64,000 nucleotides of DNA from positions 618,001 through 682,000 of the forward strand of contig JAPEIS010000005.1 in the NCBI GenBank assembly GCA_029531795.1, read 5' to 3'. The position numbers and the translations under genes are program-made. The notes under the pieces are model-generated. The model was not told the origin of the DNA and made no database searches. It saw nothing but the letters and a program-made list of their open reading frames with translations. Positions 56,715 to 64,000 of this stretch are shown here, in pieces. Every line of letters starts with the position of its first letter. The first letter of the stretch is position 1. The stretch comes from Sclerotinia nivalis (lineage: Eukaryota; Ascomycota; Leotiomycetes; Helotiales; Sclerotiniaceae).

Positions 56715-56945
56715 TTAATCGGCCAAAAGACCATCTAATTGTCTTTTAAATTCAATTGGTTCAATAGATTCATAATCAGCTAATGTCACCAATTCAAACA
56801 CCTCAACAAACTTCCCCTCCCCCATTCTAAAACAATGCGGTAACGCAATCTTAATCGCTACTTCTACATAGGTTTCACAATAAGCAGGATTTCTCCGCAT
56901 TACCCTCATTTTGGCCAAGTAGCTTGGTTGAACTTGGCACAACAA
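56715..56945 (-). pseudogene. Degraded coding fragment (unknown protein tail)
   Basis: The 76-codon frame reads like real protein: YCETYVEVAIKIALPHCF, then GEGKFVEVFELVTLADYESI and EPIEFKRQLDGLLAD before a stop, with normal codon choice in an otherwise random region. Nothing upstream on the minus strand continues it; instead a low-complexity repeat (56952-57079) begins. I read it as the surviving 3' end of a gene broken by repeats. The family is not recognised. Confidence 0.4.
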
Positions 56946-56951
56946 GGTCTC

Positions 56952-57079
56952 TTTGCCCCGGTGAGATGTTACTTCGGTGGGGTGTTTTCTTGATGAGATT
57001 TTGCTCCGCGTGAGGATTTGCTCCGGTCAGTCTTGCTATGATGACCTTTTGTTCCGCTTGAGCTTTTGCTCCGGCGAGG
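56952..57079 (+). repeat. Degenerate minisatellite with TTTGCTCCG core
   Basis: Five blocks with the core TTTGCTCCG (or TTTGCCCCG, TTTGTTCCG) followed by GTGAG-like ends recur every 16-30 bases. The spacing is irregular, so this is an old, eroded array. Confidence 0.65.
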
Positions 57080-60000
57080 TATTATCCCACGAAGCAATCA
57101 TCCATCTATCAGCCTCTCACTTCCATAAAACCAAATTGCTCAGATGGTCTAGTAAAGAATCTCCATCCTCATCATTTTTCTGTCTTTCGAATATCCGATG
57201 CCGAAAAAGCAGACTGAGCAACATCCATCTCACAATCAGCAGATATGAGCATTTCCGAAACTGGAGAAGGATCCCTGCCAACTGAACACACACCAATTTA
57301 ATGGTCTAAGCCTAATTAAGCGACATTGCTGGCAGAATTTGATTGTTGGGGGTATTTCAAATTTCGACACCCCTAATCGAAGCAGATATAGTTCTACTCG
57401 GCCTTGTAATCGGAAAGGCGGTGACCTTATTAGGCTTAACCGCTCAGTTGGCCTGCATGTTCGTTAGCAGGTAGATCCTTTCACAGTCGGACGGAGAACA
57501 TCAACACAGGTCGTCACACAGTAAGCGTGGTATAGGAGCTCGGCTCGGCTCGGCACCTGTATTGGTATCGGCATAAAAAGCCTCCGGCATTTATCAATCG
57601 GTATTGGCACGCAGTCATTAGGATTTAGCCATCGGCATCGGGGCACGAAACTTCTGTCATTCTCCCCAAATCTGGATTGACCTGTCACTTATTATGACGC
57701 GTCCACATTCCTGCTCTCAAAGTTATTGATATGTGGCTGCTACATCTTCCCTTCCATACATAGAATGTTGTAGTCTGCGATAGGAAATGCCGAGGCCGAG
57801 TTCAATCGACCAAAACAGCACAAGTGAGGCCCAACTTTGGTATGCTCACTCCTGCCATATTTGTGGGATAAAGGGCTATCTCAATTGAGAGCGCATCCAT
57901 CTACGACAAGGTGCGCGCAGAATACTTAAAGATGGCTCAATCATATACCCAGGATTTTTCAAGTCTGCTCTCAAATCTGGAAACGAATCGCCGCATCTGA
58001 ACAAGAAACAATGTTGGACCGGAACGGTAGAACCAGCTAGAACATCCATTCTGACGTTTTACGCCTTGTGTGATTACCGTTCCCCATGTCATACATTCCA
58101 GCGTGCGGAGGTGCGATTGGCCATTTTTCATACCTCGAAGCTTTTTCTGTAGAAGAGATCGACAACTTTCGCCAAGTCGACCTGGAAATTCGCAGAACAT
58201 TTGCATGTCATCAGCTAAGATTGTTTGGTTCGAGACAGGTGTTTGTGTGGTGGAGATGATTGTTTCTGAGTCGTAGCACTGCAGAAAAGCGGAAGAGGAG
58301 CTGGAGATAACCCAACCAAAAATCATATGTTCCAATATGACACATATCAGCGTCCGGCTCCAAGGAGATAGATTGTAATATGTGTACATACAATGTGCAG
58401 CATATGTTGAATTGAGGCCTAGAGCAAGTACTGGCCACCTCGGCGACTAACCTGCGACGATTTATGGACCCGGATTGCCACCCGCTCAGACTACGACGGG
58501 TATGATAGTGCGCTGAAGAGGTTGGAATGACCGTATTCTGCGGATGCTTATGCCAAGCCCAGAATGGATAGACTCGAGGATTTTAGGTCGATTACGACAG
58601 CAGCGCTACACTTTAGTAGCTTCCTAGAGGCTTTCATCTTCTTTCAAGCCACTATCCCTCGAGGACGCTAACACCATACTGCTTTTTAATTGTGCTTCCT
58701 TGGTAGAGTGACTTCCGCGGAGTTGTTGTGTTTTATTGTTTCTGTACAATCTTTGAGTTAAAATTGGCAATTGAGAAGACATGTGTGTGCTTTTGAACAT
58801 CTACAAAGTTTGAAGACAGGGCAACAGAGAGAAGTATACAGGCAGAGGAGTACAATACAGGTGAAAAGTTGGACTTGGAGAAGGAGTGTTGTGATTCATC
58901 TCAACTTGCTTTTCAGCTTTTTCACGGTGGTCATTGCCATCATAATGTCGTCATAATTGTCTCTTACAGAACTCCACATTACTGTGACACAGCAGCTGCA
59001 AGAGATACACTAGTGTGTTAAGTGCTATGGCAGACCCAGAAGTATGAGTTGGGAAGGTTCTGAGTAGGTAGTAGAGTCCAGAATATCCCTACTACAGATG
59101 CTCGAAAATATCAAATATGCCTTCAATGCATCCAAGCAATTCACTATTTTTGTTTTTGGCCCAAACTAAGCTCAATGAAACCTTTTTTCTTGTGTTACCA
59201 GAATCATCCTTAATTCCCTAGAATCAAATGGCCTTGCAATACAAAGGATGCAGCTTTGATTGATTGATTGATTAAATTAACGTCTACACTGAGTCTAAGA
59301 CGGCTAGAAACTCTTGCGAGCTCCTAACAGATAACATGATGGAGGTAAGCTGGGTTATTGGCCTAGAGGATGCAGCTTTATTCCTTTGGGATTTTGCTAT
59401 TGTATTGCTGCCTCATAGCTTTTTGGAGTTTATTCACCTTGGGTTGCATAGAGACTTTTGATTGGTGGATGCATGGTTCTGTATTTTCATTTTAAAAGGT
59501 TCCTAGAATAAATTTGGTATAAATTCATAGATTCAATATAACAGTGTTATGTTTCAGTTTTGATTTAGCTATGTATATTCTCCTTGTAGAATTTATATAA
59601 ATGCATATGTATGATTAAACGCCTATTCATTAGGATGCCAATTCAATACTATATTATCAAACCGTGAATAAGTATGTATTTGAATGATAGTAGAAGGTCA
59701 CTTGAAAATTCCACAAACAAGATAGTGGGGAACTTTATATTCACTCATTTTCATTGTTGGATTATACTCTGATATTTCCCAACTGGTGAGGGGGTAATGT
59801 TTTTGATAGAACTTCCTTGTGAGTCCATAAAGCAAGGTGTTCAAATCATCCAGTCTGTCTTTATATTTACTTGCCCAATGGTAACTCCATCACAATCATG
59901 ACAACGATGATATTCACAAATCCACAGTGATAATAAAGAAAGCTGTAGCCTTCCTAAAGTGACTCACAACCTTGCTGCCCTGAGATTAGACTAGGTTGAG

Positions 60001-60558
60001 AAAAGCTCGGGCTAACCCGAGGCCCTTCAAATATCAAATCTCTTACCTACAATCAATAGATAAGTCCTTGTCAGCCAGCCTAAGAAAAAACTTGCTCTGT
60101 GTTTGGTATTTCAATAGTTTCTTACTGTTTTCAAGATTCCTTTCCCAACCACAACACACACAAAAGTAAGAAATCAACCTTTGAAGTTCCAGTTTGATAG
60201 AATTTTAGCTGACTGAAGTGTATAGCTAGATAAGGAACAAACTGCTGACCTGTCTCCTCTCATTGTCTTTTACTACAAGCTTTTGCCCTTCCAAATCAAT
60301 TAAATACCCCTGTGTCGTTGGTAGGTCTTCGAAAACTCTTCCTGGTTCCATATACCATTTGACACCACATTTTACTGGCATGGCTTGGATACTAAGGGCT
60401 TTCCATCTTATCTTGCTCATCATGTTGCCTGTATTATACTACTTCAGCAATAGCATTTCAAAATTCCAGCCTTGCCTATCCAACTCAATATCTATATTGT
60501 ACTGGCGTAGCAAGGATACTGGAAGTCCTTGATCTGCCTTTCGGATTGCATTATTTAT
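57080..60558. other. 3.5-kb gene-poor region
   Basis: Only unsupported short frames; the longest (57937-58389, minus, 150 codons) has no family character and no conserved splice partners that I can find. An imperfect inverted pair (57277-57325 and 57420-57455) shares GCCAACTGA and TAAGCCTAAT words. A short GCTCG array is at 57538-57553. Confidence 0.45.
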
Positions 60559-60968
60559 CATTGTGTCAGTTCAAACTACACAACTATGAGCTTCAAAAGC
60601 ACTCTCTTCCTGCACTTCCCCATACTACCTCCAAGTTTTCAAGAAGCGATCAACAACTGGGACATTTTTATCTTTTTTGCCCATGGCAATATCACTCATT
60701 GTGCCAGTTGAACCTTCGCGTCAAACGGCTCAAAAACCACTCTCTTCCTTTACTTTCCACCCCGCCACTAGTATTTAAAAAGAAGATCAACAAGTTGAAG
60801 CTTTTATCCCCTTTGCTTATGGTGGGATCACTCAATGTGCCAGTCTGAACTGCACATTGAAGAGCTCCAAAAGCAATCTCTTCCCCCACTTCCCATCTCA
60901 GAGTCAGCATATACAAGCGAAAGTCAAGGACTGGGAGCTTGTAGCTTCATTTTACCTAAGTGGTAAAA
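60559..60968 (+). repeat. Three diverged tandem units of about 137 bp
   Basis: Units start at about 60559, 60697 and 60833 with CATTGTGTCAGTT, CATTGTGCCAGTT and CAATGTGCCAGTC. Each continues with a CTCAAAA-like word, an ACTCTCTTCC-like word, ACTTCCC-like, AAGAAGATCAACAA-like and TTTTATC words in the same order. The copies are about 60-70 percent alike by eye, so the duplication is old. Confidence 0.65.
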
Positions 60969-61099
60969 CTAAGACAATGAACTTCACTCAAAAAATGTGG
61001 CTTCATTTCTTGTTCCGTCTCGCAATACTCCTCTCAGCCCCACTTTTCCTGTCAATGAACCTCGCTAACCTCAAGTCATCTTATAGTCTCGTTGTTAAT

Positions 61100-61468
61100 A
61101 TGGCTCCCGTTCGTCCCGTCGCTCGCAGATCTGCTCCAGACATCCCGCGGTGCCCGGGCGGCACACCCAAATACGAATTTCGCAAGGAATTCTTGACCCT
61201 CAGACCCTCAGTCACCGAAGACGAGGTAAAAATGGTCCGCGGCGCTGCTTACAAGCAGCTACGGACCTTCAACAACGTGCCAGCAGGCACCAAGAAGCCG
61301 GTTCGCATCTCTCGTGAAGAGTACTGCGCGATTCGAGACTGGCGTGCGGCTAATGGGGTGGCTCCCTTCAAAAAGCCAAATTTTAAGAGCAAGTGGGGTT
61401 GGAATCACGAGGATGCGTGGGATGTTTTTTATTCGACGCATCTTGATGATGATCCTTCCTTGGCTTAG
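61100..61468 (+). CDS. Small basic protein of unknown function, GC-richer than its surroundings
   Basis: A 122-codon frame with ATG at 61100 (MAPVRPVARRSAPDIPRCPG). An in-frame ATG at 60977 would add 41 residues including a hydrophobic run (WLHFLFRLAILLSAPLFLS) that resembles a signal peptide, but the extension lies in the eroded repeat and has different base use. The shorter form is basic, with DEVKMVRGAAYKQLR, RISREEYCAIRDWRAANGV and a terminal WGWNHEDAWDVFYSTHLDDD. Codon use here prefers C/G in third position, unlike the AT-rich flanks, which supports real coding. I do not know the family. It is a lone gene in a repeat-rich block, so it could be lineage-specific or recently acquired. Confidence 0.6.
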   Translation: MAPVRPVARRSAPDIPRCPGGTPKYEFRKEFLTLRPSVTEDEVKMVRGAAYKQLRTFNNVPAGTKKPVRISREEYCAIRDWRAANGVAPFKKPNFKSKWGWNHEDAWDVFYSTHLDDDPSLA

Positions 61469-63169
61469 CGGCCTTATGGGCACTGGTGAGGAGAACCATC
61501 GCCTTTCTTTTCGTCTTATTATACTATCAAGATGTATATACGTGTACTTACTAGGACTGTACGAACGGTACGTATCACTCGCTTGGTGGAGCAACAGGCG
61601 GTAGATTTGGCGTGGTTCTCCGGGGGTTTTGGTGATGCGAGGCAGGAATCAATTGTATTTTATTTATTTGTTAGATAGCGGGGGAAATGGCGTAATGCGT
61701 AGCAGGTGTTTGTAACGATGGTATATTTGAAGGAAATTGATTGGGCGTCCCTGGGACTGGTCTGGCGTTTTATGACGATGGTATATTTGGAGGATTTCCT
61801 TGGGGGACCCTGAGACTGGGCTGATTTTGTAGGGAGGTATATGAGGGAGATTGGTGGTTGTGTTCCAGTTCTCCAGATATGTTAAGGGAAAGTTGTGGGG
61901 ATTCTTTGCATGGTGTTCGAGTTGGTCACCCTTAGATTTGGTCTCGCCAATCATCCAGGGACTGTAGTACAGTATTGCCGAATGTCACCAAAAGCTCGAC
62001 TCCTTGACAAAGAGAATATTAGACAAGTTCTAATAGGTACTGAGGATTAGATATCAGTAGCTAGCTACGCATAGCAAAAGTTTTAATGACTACATCAACT
62101 TCTGAATTCCATACACACCTGCCATGCTCACAGCAAGCAATGGAAGACTGCTATCCATCCAAGTGAATCGTTCCTGTTCCAAAATTATGGTCAACCTTTG
62201 TCTGCTCCTACCTCTTTTAATAAGTGGTGAAATTCCTTTGTTGGTCCTTCTCGAGCAATAGACTACTTCAACTGTTGGGTAAATGCATTTATCTCATCAA
62301 GACTTCTACAAAATTTTGCTCATGCGAAGGACAGCCGGGCAACTGAATGCAATGATTTATCTCCTATGTGTTCACCCACGTCAACTGAGTACACCTCGAT
62401 CATTCTCCCTTTCATGGATGACAATAATGATATTAAAGTTATCAATGGAATTTCTATCACCTAGGCTCCTCTCAATGGGAAATGTTATTTGAAAATCCAA
62501 TACATATGCACAATGCAAGGTCGGAAGGTCTTGAACAAGATATCTGGTTATGGAAGTCGAACTATGATGAAAGCATGACATCTTCACCTGGATCACCAAT
62601 TTGGAAGGTCTGGCTGATAAGACTCGAATCATGACCCATTTGGTCTTCCTTCAATAAAGCTGGCATAAGGAGAACAACTAGGACAATGAATACGATGTGG
62701 ACAAGAACTTCTGGAATAGTCTTCATACCATCATATCACCTTACACTAGTGCATGGTGCAGTTGGCATAGAGGATTTCAAGAATGGAGTTTTTGTTTTAC
62801 TTTCATGGATGAATGAATGAATGCACGAATGGATAGGATTTTCTTCTTTAGTAATTACTAATACAGGATTAATAAAAGGATTTAGTTGACTGTGAATCTC
62901 TTACTAGATTTCCCACATGGGAGTTTTGAATTCCTTTAGCTTTTAATGTTTATCTTTGTTTTTTGACATCCATATAAATCTTTCCTTCTACTACAATCTT
63001 GATATTTGTGAGGTTTGATTTCATGATTCCATGATTCTATGATTCTTTGTGTGTTAGTGGTGATTTTGATATATAATAGATTGAGAGAATGAGGTAGTGA
63101 TAATGATGGATATGCAGACTCAGTACATTGGAATCAATATACAACCCCAATGATACGGTTAATAAATAC
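61469..63169. other. Intergenic region, no gene seen
   Basis: Short random frames only, apart from the 60-bp duplication listed separately. Confidence 0.4.
61715..61834 (+). repeat. 60-bp direct duplication
   Basis: Two units starting ACGATGGTATATTTG at about 61715 and 61775 continue with related GGG-rich and GACTGG words. On the minus strand the unit equals 20 codons and preserves an open frame containing LQIYHR twice. Confidence 0.65.
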
Positions 63170-64000
63170 TCCATCAATTTTCTTCTCTATTCCCTTCGTA
63201 CCCATTCCCCAAAATCCCCAATATACATATCTCTCATCCATAATTTGATAATCCATCATCATTTCTTTCCCTGCCTACCTAGTACTCTTGATAAAATTAA
63301 TCGCTAACCCTTTACCATTCACTACTAGATGCTTCAATTCCCTACCTTCTCTTCATTCCTTCTAAATCCCCTCCCCCCCTTATAAATTCCATCCGCACTT
63401 CCTCTTTTCATCTCCCTTCCATATCCTCCAATCCCAATATACATTCCTTCCGCACTATCCCATTATCCTATTACTTCCAGATCTAACCTTTATTCAATAT
63501 TCAATATCTCAATACCCCAAAACTAATCTCCATCATTCCCAAGAAATCCCAATCCCAAATCAAACAAACCCTTCTTTCAATCCTTAAAAAAAAAAATGAA
63601 AATCTTTTCTTCAAAGCCACCACTATATAAATCTCATCTTACCATCTTCCTTCTAACATCTCATCCTTGAATCTACACATAGTATAAACCCTCTACCCCC
63701 CCTCTCTCTCTTCTCTATCTCTCTCTCTATATATATATTAAAATACAATCTTCAACTTCAACTTCAACACACATCTAAAATCTACTAACCCTAAATATTA
63801 TATCTTCTACACCTCATACCTCATCCCTCTACACTTTCCATAAACCAACTATCTATACCCTTCACATCCCATTCACATCCCATTCACATCTCCTCACCCA
63901 TCTATCTACAATACTACCCCCAAGAAATCCTCCCTATCCATCTCCAAAACTCTATATCTCCCTTCCCTTCCCATCACTTCCCAAATCCTTAATCCATCTA
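63170..64000 (+). promoter_or_regulatory. Pyrimidine-rich probable promoter/5' leader at the right edge
   Basis: From 63170 the plus strand is dominated by C and T with CCATTCACATCCCATTC and TCTCTC runs and a TA stretch at 63728-63740. This resembles the long CT-rich leaders seen upstream of plus-strand genes elsewhere in the window, so a plus-strand gene probably starts beyond 64000. No start codon with a continuing frame is visible. Confidence 0.4.

Noticed and set aside
57937..58389. 150-codon minus-strand frame
   Set aside because: No recognisable motif, and its surroundings are eroded repeats; length alone is not enough.
1..64000. tRNA, rRNA or CRISPR features
   Set aside because: I looked for GTTCGANTC-type B boxes with paired arms and for regularly spaced direct repeats and found none I could support by eye; a covariance-model search would be decisive for tRNAs.

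Overview
The window is nuclear DNA of a filamentous ascomycete. Genes are compact and many are split by short introns of about 40-130 bases with GT..AG borders and CTAAC/CTGAC-like branch sites. They are separated by long AT-rich intergenic stretches full of short microsatellites. The protein set (CFT1, ATG14, PEX13, HIS4, TAF9, MCU, a SidF-like siderophore acyltransferase, an Asp f 4-like secreted protein, a 2EXR protein) and a Fot1/Flipper-type transposon point to a Leotiomycete, most likely in or near the Sclerotiniaceae (Botrytis/Sclerotinia relatives). That assignment is an inference from gene content; no species is proven here.

Layout. 1-11 kb is gene-dense: the 5' end of CFT1 (minus), a lysosomal cobalamin transporter-like LMBR1 membrane protein (plus), an ANCHR/ZFYVE19-like zinc-binding protein (minus), a small lysine-rich fungal protein (minus), a small coiled-coil protein with a GC-AG intron (minus), and ATG14 (plus). 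11-15.8 kb is a gene desert. 15.8-20.5 kb carries two secreted proteins: the Asp f 4-like protein and a TOS1-like cell-wall protein. 21-24 kb holds a five-exon multi-membrane-span protein with a large glycosylated ectodomain (minus). 26.5-43.3 kb is again gene-dense: an NmrA-like NAD(P)-binding regulator, PEX13, an uncharacterised protein with three diverged internal repeats, a tail-anchored-looking unknown protein, HIS4, TAF9 (divergent from HIS4), the mitochondrial calcium uniporter MCU, and a 2EXR-domain protein. 45.6-47.3 kb is the siderophore acyltransferase. 49.9-51.0 kb is a small orphan with a Tyr/Ser-rich tail.

51-61 kb is a repeat-rich, gene-poor block. It holds a complete 1,852-bp Fot1/pogo-type element with 58-bp terminal inverted repeats and a TA target duplication. 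Its transposase frame is intact in length but carries seven in-frame stops and a changed third catalytic residue, as expected after repeat-induced point mutation. Also present are three distinct tandem-repeat arrays, an inverted-repeat pair and a degraded coding fragment. A small GC-richer ORF at 61.1 kb and a pyrimidine-rich probable promoter/5' leader at the right edge complete the window.

The genes are mostly unlinked housekeeping functions (mRNA 3'-end formation, transcription, histidine synthesis, autophagy, peroxisome import, mitochondrial Ca2+ uptake) and form no obvious pathway cluster. Exon borders were assigned by eye from splice motifs, phase and protein-family continuity; single borders may be off by a few bases.
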